Shown: in pieces, positions 1-5,896 of the stretch | How the letters are laid out: each line of letters opens with the position of its first letter | How positions within the stretch are numbered: the stretch's first letter is position 1 | Assembly (NCBI GenBank): GCA_017461825.1 | Contig: JAFTXB010000009.1 | Span: 1-14,564, forward strand | Direction: 5' to 3' | DNA from: Clostridia bacterium | Lineage (GTDB): Bacteria > Bacillota > Clostridia > Oscillospirales > CAG-272 | DNA length: 14,564 nt | Made by a program: the position numbers and the translations under genes | Notes under the pieces: model-generated | Database searches by the model: none | What the model was told of the DNA's origin: nothing | What the model saw: the letters and a program-made list of their open reading frames with translations, nothing else

Positions 1-130
1 CTGCGGAATAGCCGATGCGGGTTTCGTCAAACGTAAACGTATTTTCGGTTGCAAATGCGCTCATGGGAGCAAAGCAGCTCAGTGCCATTAAGGCGGCAAG
101 CACAAATGCAAGCTTTTTTAATGTTTTCAT
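1..130 (-). CDS. Secreted protein, N-terminal 43 residues only (partial)
   Basis: This is the 5' end of a gene that runs off the left edge of the window, so no function can be assigned. The start ATG (130-128) is preceded by an AGAAAGGA ribosome site about 9 nt upstream. The protein begins with a clear Sec signal peptide: MKTLKK, then a hydrophobic core, then a signal-peptidase-like SAFA site near residue 27. The short mature part contains ETRIGYSA, which resembles the GYSAS found just after the signal peptide of the neighbouring surface protein (560-1939). The two may be related secreted proteins, but the match is only a few residues. It is separated from that gene by about 430 bp with a terminator-like structure, so it probably has its own promoter. 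The gene is supported by the signal peptide and ribosome site; the product is unknown. Confidence 0.75.
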   Translation of the reverse strand, partial: MKTLKKLAFVLAALMALSCFAPMSAFATENTFTFDETRIGYSA

Positions 131-469
131 ACTGTCTTAATTCCTTTCTGTTTTTTCATGACGCTCATTATTGCCTTGTCGTTTCGCAAAATGGCGTCAT
201 TTCGTTAAAATTTCTTTGATAATTTGTTACAACAAGTTAAATGTGTATTTTCAAGAAGCTGCGGAACAGCACACCAACATCCTACTATATCCATAATAAC
301 CCTTTTTGAAAGTTCTTGAAGGTGTCTGGGCATGTATTTGCGTAGCAAATCATGCGACTTGGCTTGCCAAGTCTTACTTCATTTCAAGAAGTTTCTGACA
401 ACAAACCGGTATCATATGCACACCGAGGACGCTTACCGCCTATCTTTTTACACAAGGGTCTTTGATAAA
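131..469. other. Non-coding gap upstream of the partial secreted-protein gene
   Basis: I see no credible gene here on either strand. The part nearest 131 is the leader of the minus-strand partial gene and carries its ribosome site (142-149). It also holds a 7-bp inverted repeat, ATGACGC at 158-164 with GCGTCAT at 194-200. Nearer 313-390 is a compact cluster of palindromes, listed separately. No convincing promoter with both boxes at normal spacing was found for the partial gene. Confidence 0.6.
313..390. repeat. Three-hairpin palindromic intergenic element (REP/MITE-like candidate)
   Basis: The stretch is built from nested inverted repeats. An outer pair, TTCTTGAA (313-320) and TTCAAGAA (383-390), encloses two adjacent hairpins. 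Hairpin one is CATG-t-ATTTGC / GCAAAT-CATG (331-354), with a GTA loop and one bulged base. Hairpin two is GACTTGGC-TT-GCCAAGTC (356-373), eight perfect base pairs with a two-base gap. The predicted fold is a three-way junction on either strand. Its position in an intergenic gap and its dense palindromes suggest a dispersed palindromic repeat. It could instead be a structured leader or processing element. Copy number cannot be seen from one window. Confidence 0.55.
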
Positions 470-542
470 ATCCGAAAAACGCAATCGGGAGGTATCGGGT
501 CACGATCGATCCGACACCTCCAAATTCAGATCATTTTCGGAT
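470..542 (-). terminator. Nested inverted repeat after the surface-protein gene, probable terminator
   Basis: Just beyond the stop codon of the minus-strand gene at 560, GGAGGT (488-493) pairs with ACCTCC (516-521). The stem then continues, after one mismatch, through TCGGGT with ATCCGA. An outer pair, ATCCGAAAA (470-478) and TTTTCGGAT (534-542), encloses it. Reading on the minus strand, the inner hairpin is followed after eight bases by a TTTTT run that lies inside the outer arm. Rho-independent termination of the 4601-to-560 operon is the natural reading, but the offset T run makes this less than certain. Confidence 0.6.
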
Positions 543-559
543 CGTATTTGTGGGGACGC

Positions 560-1939
560 TTATTTTCTCTTTTTGCTGACTACAGCAGCCGCGCCAAATG
601 CCAACAGAATAACAACGCTGCCGCCGATTGCCGAGCCGCATCCGCCCTTTTCGTCCGCCTTGTCGGCACCAGTGGTCACCTCTTCGGTGGGAGCAGTGGT
701 GGTTGCAGCCGTGGTGGTGTCGGGCTCTGCGGTGGTGGTGTCGGGCTCTGCCGTGGTGGTGTCAGCCTCGGTGGTCTCCTCTGCGGGGAGCTCACACTTG
801 CCGGTGTAGAAGTTGGGAGTGACGGTGGGAACGGTGCTGAGAGTTGCATCGGTCTGACCCATCAGGTTTTGGTTACCCTCTTTGAGAACCTGCTTTGCGG
901 CATCGCCATCCTCATAGTAAGCACCGAAGATACCTGAGGTGGTAAAGAGCTCGGGAGGATTGTTGACCGTACCGTAGTTGACGCACTTTTCGTAAGTAGT
1001 GTTACCGCGGGTCATACCCGAAATACCGCCATTAATGCCCGTACCCTTGATCTCACCGTTGTTGATACAGTTGGAAACAACACAAACGCCTACTTTGTTG
1101 TTCAACATTCCAACGATACCGCCTGTGTAGCAGTTGGAGCCGGAGCCTGTGTTGGTAACGGTACCGGTGTTGCGGCAGTTGTCAATGGTCATGGAAGTGT
1201 TGCCGAGGTAGCCGAGGATACCGCCAACGCGCTGTGCGCCGGTTACGTTGCCTGCAAAGGTGGTGTTTTTAATTACACTCTCCTTGCCGTTGAGTGCGCC
1301 GCAGATACCGCCCGCGTACTGGGTGGCACTGGAAACGGTTGCCAGAACATAGCAGTTGTCAACCGTACAAACACCGGTTGCAAGGCATCCGACCAAACCG
1401 CCGGTACGGGCATCGCCGGTGGTACCTGTGTAGGTAACGGTTGCCTTGGAGCCAATAATCAGATTTTTAATGGTTGCTTCTTTAACAGTGCCGAAGAAAC
1501 CGAGAGTCAGCAGACCCTGGCTGGTTGCGTCTTCAACCTTGAAGTTGTCAATGACATGTCCCTGACCGTCAAAGGTACCTTCAAAACAGTTGGGGCCGGT
1601 AGAGCCAACATTGTAGCCGAGAGGTTTCCATGCTTCGCCGTTCAGATCAAGGTCGTTTTCCAAATACACGGTAACGCCCTTGAAGGTCTGCCAATAGTCA
1701 TTGATGTAGGTGTTGAACATCTTCAAATCGTCGATCGAGCTGATCTTGAATTCGGTTGCGGTGGAGTACTTGTCTTCCAAGAAAAGCTGGATGCAGGGGA
1801 TGTTGGTCAGATCCTTTTTCTCAATGCGAGAAGCGGAGTAGCCGACCACAGCGGGGGCAGGCTCTGCTGCAAGCGTGGGCATAACAGCGAGAGAAAGCGT
1901 GAGAATAAGTGCCACGAGGAAGGAAATTGTCTTTTTCAT
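560..1939 (-). CDS. Secreted GLUG-like beta-helix surface protein with a C-terminal Gly-Cys/membrane/basic tail
   Basis: A 459-residue exported protein whose role is likely adhesion to, or binding of, a carbohydrate at the cell surface; no enzyme motif is visible. A signal peptide (residues 1-25, PTLAA) is followed by residues 60-160 with an FEGTFDGQGHVIDNF segment, and then by repeated coils with G-G-[IL]-x-G and [DS]NC patterns to about residue 340. This is typical of GLUG-type right-handed beta-helix proteins, with cysteines at a repeating position. Residues about 388-430 form a Thr/Glu/Ala/Pro stalk with a seven-residue AEPDTTT repeat. The end is GGCGSAIGG (432-440), a hydrophobic segment and KKRK, arranged like a cell-envelope anchoring signal but with no LPXTG. 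AAGGAG precedes the ATG (1939). It is the last gene of a three-gene operon behind a sugar-binding lipoprotein, which suggests a shared substrate. Fold confidence is good; the ligand is unknown. Confidence 0.85.
   Translation of the reverse strand: MKKTISFLVALILTLSLAVMPTLAAEPAPAVVGYSASRIEKKDLTNIPCIQLFLEDKYSTATEFKISSIDDLKMFNTYINDYWQTFKGVTVYLENDLDLNGEAWKPLGYNVGSTGPNCFEGTFDGQGHVIDNFKVEDATSQGLLTLGFFGTVKEATIKNLIIGSKATVTYTGTTGDARTGGLVGCLATGVCTVDNCYVLATVSSATQYAGGICGALNGKESVIKNTTFAGNVTGAQRVGGILGYLGNTSMTIDNCRNTGTVTNTGSGSNCYTGGIVGMLNNKVGVCVVSNCINNGEIKGTGINGGISGMTRGNTTYEKCVNYGTVNNPPELFTTSGIFGAYYEDGDAAKQVLKEGNQNLMGQTDATLSTVPTVTPNFYTGKCELPAEETTEADTTTAEPDTTTAEPDTTTAATTTAPTEEVTTGADKADEKGGCGSAIGGSVVILLAFGAAAVVSKKRK
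711..770 (-). repeat. 21-bp tandem repeat encoding the Thr-rich stalk
   Basis: Within the surface-protein gene a 21-bp unit, starting GTGGTGGTGT on the plus strand at 711, 732 and 753, encodes the peptide AEPDTTT on the minus strand. The first two copies are almost identical and the third has diverged. Such in-frame tandem repeats can change copy number by slippage and so alter stalk length. Confidence 0.8.
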
Positions 1940-1977
1940 GATTGTTTTTTCTCCTTTTTGTTTTATTTTTTATTTCA

Positions 1978-1998
1978 ACCCAATCCTCGACATTGGGT
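1978..1998 (-). other. Intercistronic hairpin upstream of the surface-protein leader
   Basis: ACCCAAT (1978-1984) and ATTGGGT (1992-1998) form a seven-base-pair stem with a seven-base loop, between the solute-binding protein gene and the surface-protein gene. No T run follows on the minus strand, so it is not a standard terminator. It sits directly before an A-rich leader and the AAGGAG ribosome site. A hairpin in the same place precedes the solute-binding protein gene (3499-3514). An mRNA-processing or stability role is inferred. Confidence 0.45.
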
Positions 1999-2017
1999 CA
2001 AACATCGGAAGTAAGGG

Positions 2018-2049
2018 TGCCAATACCGTATTATTTAATGGTATTGGCA
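2018..2049 (-). other. Hairpin spanning the stop codon of the solute-binding protein gene
   Basis: TGCCAATACC (2018-2027) and GGTATTGGCA (2040-2049) make a perfect ten-base-pair stem with a twelve-base loop. The TAA stop of the upstream gene (2033-2031) lies in the loop. On the minus strand the stem is followed by CCCTTACTTCC, with no U tract, so it is unlikely to end transcription fully. It may shield the 3' end of the upstream message, or partly reduce read-through into the surface-protein gene. Confidence 0.5.
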
Positions 2050-3464
2050 AGGTCAGCAAGGCTTTGAATCAACTGCTTTTTGGATTGCAGATAGATCGAT
2101 GCCGAGTCGGGAGCTTTCTTATCGATAACGACCGCGTTGATGATACCCAATGCATACTCATGGACATCCAGCGTGAAGCCGAAATCGTAGAACTTGGAGG
2201 TGTGCAGGAATTCGAGCATCTCATAGTCATCGGGGTTTTCGGAAAGTCTGCCCATCAAAATAACCTCGAAGAAGGCGGGACGCAGATCCTGATAGCTGCT
2301 AATGGCGAGTGCTTCAAAGATCGCGCTGCTCATTTCAAGATTTCTCGGAATTGCGGGAATCGCCATCATACCGCTCGCCTCGATCACCTTATAATCGTCC
2401 TGCTCATCGTCGAGCATGGGCAGCGGCAGATATCCGATGTCAAACTCCAGCTCACGGAGCAAGGGATAGAGCGAACCGATGTTAAATGTGGTCATCAGGG
2501 CACGTCCGCTTTGGAATGTGTTCCAGAAATTGGAGGTGGGAAAACTTGCATTGGGGCCTGTCGCCTCTACCAGCACGTCACCGCTCTCGTACAAGAGACC
2601 GTAAAGAGCCGAGCACATATTGGTAACAGATTCCTTTTGCAATGCTACCTCATAAATGCCTTCGCTATTTTTGACGAGGATGTTCTCGCCCAGTGCCCAC
2701 ATCCAACGGCGTGAGGAGTTGGTCTGGAACAACAGTCCGTATTCTTTGTTGTTTTCGTCAACGGCACCATCCATGTCATTCTTACAGTTTGTAAGCAGGG
2801 TCTTGAGATACTCGACCGTAAAATCACGGTTCATAGCCACGTCGTGCAGATCATCCTCAAAGCCGTAAGCATTGTATTTGTCGCGGTTGTAGACCAAGCC
2901 TAACAGGCTCTGGCTTGTAATGGTCGAATCGTTAACGGCTATATACATCTTGCCGTTTGAGGTGTAGTTTTCTACCAAGCTTTGATTCCACCAAGGCTGA
3001 TCGAAATACTGATACTTCATTTCGTGCAGATTGGCAAGCACACCTGAGGTCAACAGCTCCACAATACCGCTGGTAGGATGAGGCCAGAACAGGTCGAATT
3101 CTCCGCCGCCCGACATGTGTGAGTTTTGAACGACCGCAACGCTACCTGTATCAATAAGCGACATAGAAATGCCAAAGCGCTCCTCCAGATACAGCGTGCG
3201 CTCCACGATTACAGAGTTGATGGGCTCACCGTCCTCCTCGAAGCTGATCAGTCCTCCCCAGCCTGCCGTGAGGATCACGAACTCGCTGTTGTACTTCTCG
3301 TCGGGGAGATAAGTTACCATAGGATCCTCGGGGGCAGCCGTTTCGGTTTCGTCGTCCGCTTTTGTATCGGTGTCACCGTTTCCTTTCTCACCGCATGCCG
3401 TGAGCAGCATGGTAAGTGCGAGCAGAAGGCACACCAAAACCGAAAGCCACTTTTTGTTTTTCAT
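2031..3464 (-). CDS. Extracellular solute-binding lipoprotein of a carbohydrate ABC importer
   Basis: A 477-residue lipoprotein that would capture a sugar or oligosaccharide outside the membrane and pass it to an ABC permease. The signal peptide ends in the lipobox LTAC with the lipidated Cys at residue 24. An Asp/Glu/Thr-rich linker follows to about residue 48, then a two-lobed binding-protein domain to the end. Phrases such as EDGEPINSVIVERTLYLEERFGI, aromatic-rich patches (FDQPWWNQ) and a conserved-looking GYLPLPML segment fit the family-1-like solute-binding proteins abundant in gut Clostridia. Length is normal for the family. AAAGGAG precedes the ATG. It lies 57 bp after the Asp-box gene and 91 bp before the surface-protein gene, all on one strand, so co-transcription is likely. 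No permease or ATPase gene is in the window, so its partners must lie elsewhere. The family is clear; the ligand is inferred from context. Confidence 0.88.
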   Translation of the reverse strand: MKNKKWLSVLVCLLLALTMLLTACGEKGNGDTDTKADDETETAAPEDPMVTYLPDEKYNSEFVILTAGWGGLISFEEDGEPINSVIVERTLYLEERFGISMSLIDTGSVAVVQNSHMSGGGEFDLFWPHPTSGIVELLTSGVLANLHEMKYQYFDQPWWNQSLVENYTSNGKMYIAVNDSTITSQSLLGLVYNRDKYNAYGFEDDLHDVAMNRDFTVEYLKTLLTNCKNDMDGAVDENNKEYGLLFQTNSSRRWMWALGENILVKNSEGIYEVALQKESVTNMCSALYGLLYESGDVLVEATGPNASFPTSNFWNTFQSGRALMTTFNIGSLYPLLRELEFDIGYLPLPMLDDEQDDYKVIEASGMMAIPAIPRNLEMSSAIFEALAISSYQDLRPAFFEVILMGRLSENPDDYEMLEFLHTSKFYDFGFTLDVHEYALGIINAVVIDKKAPDSASIYLQSKKQLIQSLADLANTIK

Positions 3465-3498
3465 CGTTTTTGTCTCCTTTTGTATTTTTTATTTCCAA

Positions 3499-3514
3499 AC
3501 AAGACACATCTTGT
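3499..3514 (-). other. Small intercistronic hairpin before the solute-binding protein gene
   Basis: ACAAGA (3499-3504) and TCTTGT (3509-3514) form a six-base-pair stem with a four-base loop in the 57-bp gap. It is followed on the minus strand by an A-rich leader (AAATAAAAAATA then AAAGGAG) that closely matches the leader of the next gene downstream. It has no T run and is weak as a terminator. Confidence 0.35.
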
Positions 3515-3521
3515 CATGGAT

Positions 3522-4601
3522 TCAAAGAACCTCATCCAAGCTCCACTTGGTGTAGAGAATGGATGTGTATTGATCATCCCCGTAGGTCTGATAATAAACT
3601 GTGAGCATACTGCCGTCCGACAGCTCCACCGTGCAAGGATAGCCGATGTCGGGATCTGCCGAGGCGTGCAGCTCGATCTCCTCGCCAAAGGTCTTGCCAT
3701 TATCATCGCTGATCCGCGCGGCAATGCGGCGCGGCGTTTGCCGTCTTGCATAGGTCATTACCACCTTACCGCTCGAATGCACGAACAGGTGAGGAGGCGA
3801 GCCCGAAATTCCAAGGCACTCGGGCATTGTCCACGTCTTTCCGCCGTCGGTGGAGAACGTGGTGAACACCGTAAACTTAAACGGTACGGGTTCTCCCTGC
3901 GCGCGAATGGCTCCCATCAGCGTACCGTCGGGGAGCTCCGCCACGTCGGGCTCGCAGAACAAAGCGCCTGTGTATTCCTCGGGGAATGGGATCTGCGAAA
4001 TGCAATCCCAAGTCTTTCCTTCGTCGCGGCTCTCCAACACCAGTGTTGCGTCCTTTGGATACTTGCCCGAATAGAACTCACGTCCGATCCATATCAACCG
4101 CCCGTCACGAAGCTGTATCGGCCCATGGGGAGATGTTGCGGGCACTTGGATCGCGTCGCCCCAAGTAAAGCCGCCGTCCTCGGACAGCTTGACAAAGCTG
4201 CCGTAACGCTCCTTGTCCCGCGCCACCGTCCAATAGGTCATGGTAGCATCGGTAAACAACGCCTTTTCCTTTTGTACCCAGTTCGAAAACTTTCCGCGCC
4301 GATCCTCGTAAAACGACATCGGGTGGCTAAACCAAGAAAGCAACAGCTTTCCCTTCCCCATGCAAAGGATCCCCGCATCACGGTCATCCATAACCGTGTC
4401 GTTGACGATGATGGGCGATGACCATGTTTTGCCCTCGTCTCGGCTGATGTACATCACATTTTTTCCAAGCGGACAAATATGCCCGAGGCGAAAACCGGAA
4501 CATACGGCATACAGTACACCGTTTTCGTCCTTGCCTACACTCGGCCAGCCCTGATACTGAAAAATTCCGTCATCAATGCGTCCTACAATTCCGTGCTTCA
4601 T
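3522..4601 (-). CDS. Cytosolic Asp-box (BNR) sialidase-fold protein, probable exo-glycosidase
   Basis: A 359-residue six-bladed beta-propeller protein of the sialidase/neuraminidase superfamily, probably removing a terminal sugar in the cytosol. Five Asp-box motifs mark the blades: SRDEGKTW (53-60), SEDGGFTW (140-147), SRDEGKTW (191-198), STDGGKTW (250-257) and SDDNGKTF (298-305). Candidate active-site residues on the inner strands include Glu217 and Arg233 in CEPDVAELPDGTLMGAIR, and the Tyr pair in GYPCTVELSDGSMLTVYYQ (320-338). A canonical FRIP motif is absent, so sialic acid as substrate is not assured. There is no signal peptide, and the length matches single-domain members. AAGGAGG lies 13 nt before the ATG, a longer gap than usual; no better in-frame start is seen. 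First gene of the operon, divergent from the AraC-family gene. The fold is confident; the substrate is unknown. Confidence 0.85.
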   Translation of the reverse strand: MKHGIVGRIDDGIFQYQGWPSVGKDENGVLYAVCSGFRLGHICPLGKNVMYISRDEGKTWSSPIIVNDTVMDDRDAGILCMGKGKLLLSWFSHPMSFYEDRRGKFSNWVQKEKALFTDATMTYWTVARDKERYGSFVKLSEDGGFTWGDAIQVPATSPHGPIQLRDGRLIWIGREFYSGKYPKDATLVLESRDEGKTWDCISQIPFPEEYTGALFCEPDVAELPDGTLMGAIRAQGEPVPFKFTVFTTFSTDGGKTWTMPECLGISGSPPHLFVHSSGKVVMTYARRQTPRRIAARISDDNGKTFGEEIELHASADPDIGYPCTVELSDGSMLTVYYQTYGDDQYTSILYTKWSLDEVL

Positions 4602-4656
4602 ATGCTGATCTCAACCTCCTTTTTAAGCCGATTTTGTAACTTTTATCGTGTTTCGT

Positions 4657-4682
4657 ACTATAATTTTACTTCATTTTGACAA
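4657..4682 (-). promoter_or_regulatory. Weak candidate promoter for the Asp-box/solute-binding/surface-protein operon
   Basis: On the minus strand TTGTCA (4682-4677) is followed 14 bases later by TATAGT (4662-4657). Both boxes match the sigma-A consensus at five of six positions, but the spacing is three bases short. An alternative with 17-base spacing, TTGTAT and TAAAAT, has a poor -35 box. Poor core spacing is common at activator-dependent promoters and would fit control by the divergent AraC-type protein. Confidence 0.35.
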
Positions 4683-4700
4683 ATAATACAATCAATATAA

Positions 4701-4727
4701 ATGCCAAGTTTTCGGTTTTAATGGCAA
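4701..4727. promoter_or_regulatory. Candidate AraC-type operator: ATGCCAA / ATGGCAA 20 bp apart
   Basis: ATGCCAA (4701-4707) and ATGGCAA (4721-4727) are repeated in the same orientation with a 20-bp period; TGCCA/TGGCA also forms an inverted pair. Same-face, two-turn spacing is typical of sites bound by AraC-family proteins. The site lies just upstream of the candidate -35 box of the minus-strand operon and stands out from the surrounding A+T-rich DNA. No binding evidence is possible from sequence alone. Confidence 0.4.
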
Positions 4728-4869
4728 CATTGTTAGTTTATATGTATATTTATAATTTTTATTGTATATTATTTCACAAAATATAATTTGTTTTATTTTA
4801 TACTACATTTTATATTATCTTATTTTTTTAAAAAAAGAATAATTATAAATTAATGTAAAAAAAAGATAC

Positions 4870-4898
4870 TTGACAAGAAAAAAGAATAAGGTTATAAT
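4870..4898 (+). promoter_or_regulatory. Consensus sigma-A promoter of the AraC operon
   Basis: TTGACA (4870-4875) and TATAAT (4893-4898) are both perfect consensus boxes with the ideal 17-base spacer. The expected start near 4905 would give a leader of about 30 bases before the ATG at 4937. The A/T-rich stretch upstream could act as an UP element. Confidence 0.88.
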
Positions 4899-4936
4899 TT
4901 AACTGTAAACCGTATTTTTCAGAAAGGAGCACTCCC

Positions 4937-5896
4937 ATGGCAATCAGTAAAAATCCCTTTTCTCTTTACTTTCCCATAAAACTTGGGTGTTTGAATATTT
5001 TCATTTTTATTGATGAGAATCTTTTTGTAAAAGACGAAGAATGTCTTTCCCGTCCGCACTCCCACCACACGTATGAGATTCGTTATAACGAAAATGGGCA
5101 TTGCTCACAGGTGATCAACGGAACCCCCTTAAAGGTGAACGAGCACGAGGTCTTGTTGGTGCGTCCCGGTGAATATCATTACCAAACATTTTCCGAAAAT
5201 AACCGAACTGCGTCACAATACAGCCTGCGCTTTCGTATTGAAGCACTGTCCAAAAGTGCTCCTCCCTATCAACAAACCGCCTACCGAAAGTTTTTAGATA
5301 TCCTGCAAAAAAGCCGTCTTGTCCACGACAAAAAAGATGTGTTTCCACATCTGTTCCGAAGCTTAAAAAATGAAATGCTTGAAAAAGAAACGGGATATAT
5401 CTACAATCTCCAGCTTTTGAGCACGCTGATCCTGACCGAATTCATCCGCTATACGGGACACCCGATCGATGCGATCTTTCCTCCCGAGGATATTAAATAC
5501 CGCGGCTTGATGATTACAAAAATGGAACAGTTTTTCTCTTGGAAATACGTTGACAATGTCAAAATTCAGGATCTCGCGGATGATATCATGGTCTCGAAAC
5601 GTCAGGCAGCCCGCATCCTGCATCAAATATACGGCATGTCTTTTTCACAAAAAATGACCGAGGTGCGTCTGCAACATGCGGCTTATCAATTAAAAAACAC
5701 CGATCTTAAGACCGAGGATATCAGCGAACGGTGCGGTTTTAACAATTCCAGCTACTTTTATATGAGTTTTCGAAAGAAATACAACATGACCCCATCCGAA
5801 TTCCGAAACAATCACAACATCCTACCCGATACGGAATCTGAGGATAGCCTACCGACACAAAGTTTTTTTGAAGGAGAAGATCAAAATGTTGAATGA
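4937..5896 (+). CDS. AraC-family transcriptional regulator
   Basis: A 319-residue DNA-binding regulator, likely the sugar-responsive activator of this locus. The N-terminal part has a cupin-type ligand pocket pattern: RPHSHHTYEIRYNENG (39-54), with several histidines, and LLVRPGEYHY (73-82). The C-terminal AraC/XylS double helix-turn-helix spans about 208-293. Helix segments are KIQDLADDIMVSKRQAARIL, then the linker and second motif TEDISERCGFNNSSYFYMSFRKKYNMTPSEFR, which matches the family signature closely. AGAAAGGAG lies 8 nt before the ATG. It is transcribed from a consensus promoter, opposite to the Asp-box/solute-binding operon. Its stop codon overlaps the start of the FAD oxidoreductase gene by 11 bases, so the two are translationally coupled. 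Family assignment is very secure; the effector is not known. Plausible targets are both divergent regions of this window. Confidence 0.93.
   Translation: MAISKNPFSLYFPIKLGCLNIFIFIDENLFVKDEECLSRPHSHHTYEIRYNENGHCSQVINGTPLKVNEHEVLLVRPGEYHYQTFSENNRTASQYSLRFRIEALSKSAPPYQQTAYRKFLDILQKSRLVHDKKDVFPHLFRSLKNEMLEKETGYIYNLQLLSTLILTEFIRYTGHPIDAIFPPEDIKYRGLMITKMEQFFSWKYVDNVKIQDLADDIMVSKRQAARILHQIYGMSFSQKMTEVRLQHAAYQLKNTDLKTEDISERCGFNNSSYFYMSFRKKYNMTPSEFRNNHNILPDTESEDSLPTQSFFEGEDQNVE

Larger units (their letters stand above)
4602..4936. promoter_or_regulatory. Divergent regulatory region between the transport operon and the AraC operon
   Basis: These 335 bases hold no gene. Positions 4728-4869 are about 90 percent A+T (15 G/C in some 143 bases by my count) and include TTTTTTTAAAAAAA (4823-4836). 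A slightly more GC-rich island at 4701-4727 carries paired ATGSCAA motifs that could be an operator. A strong plus-strand promoter sits at 4870-4898 and a weaker minus-strand candidate at 4657-4682. The AraC-family regulator encoded next door is the obvious candidate to bind here. Confidence 0.7.

Noticed and set aside
313..390. tRNA-like cloverleaf
   Set aside because: Although three stems are present, there is no T-loop consensus, no anticodon arm of proper size and no acceptor stem of seven pairs; it is a palindromic element instead.
560..650. LPXTG sortase signal on the surface protein
   Set aside because: No LPXTG or close variant occurs before the hydrophobic tail; the segment there is GGCGSAIGG.
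332..937. Plus-strand open frame of 201 codons, and a second at 462-809, rich in Gly/Val/Ala
   Set aside because: They are the reverse complement of the Thr-rich stalk repeat and the palindromic gap; no ribosome site, no family resemblance, and the minus-strand gene has signal peptide, repeats and anchor.
3126..4421. 431-codon plus-strand open frame opposite the solute-binding and Asp-box genes
   Set aside because: It crosses two well-supported minus-strand genes and their gap, its sequence is low in plausible structure, and it has no ribosome site; a reading-frame shadow.
4904..4922. CcpA catabolite-repression site (TGTAAACCG then ATTTTTCA)
   Set aside because: The halves resemble a cre site, but the overall length is too great for the 14-bp consensus and the central CG symmetry is off.
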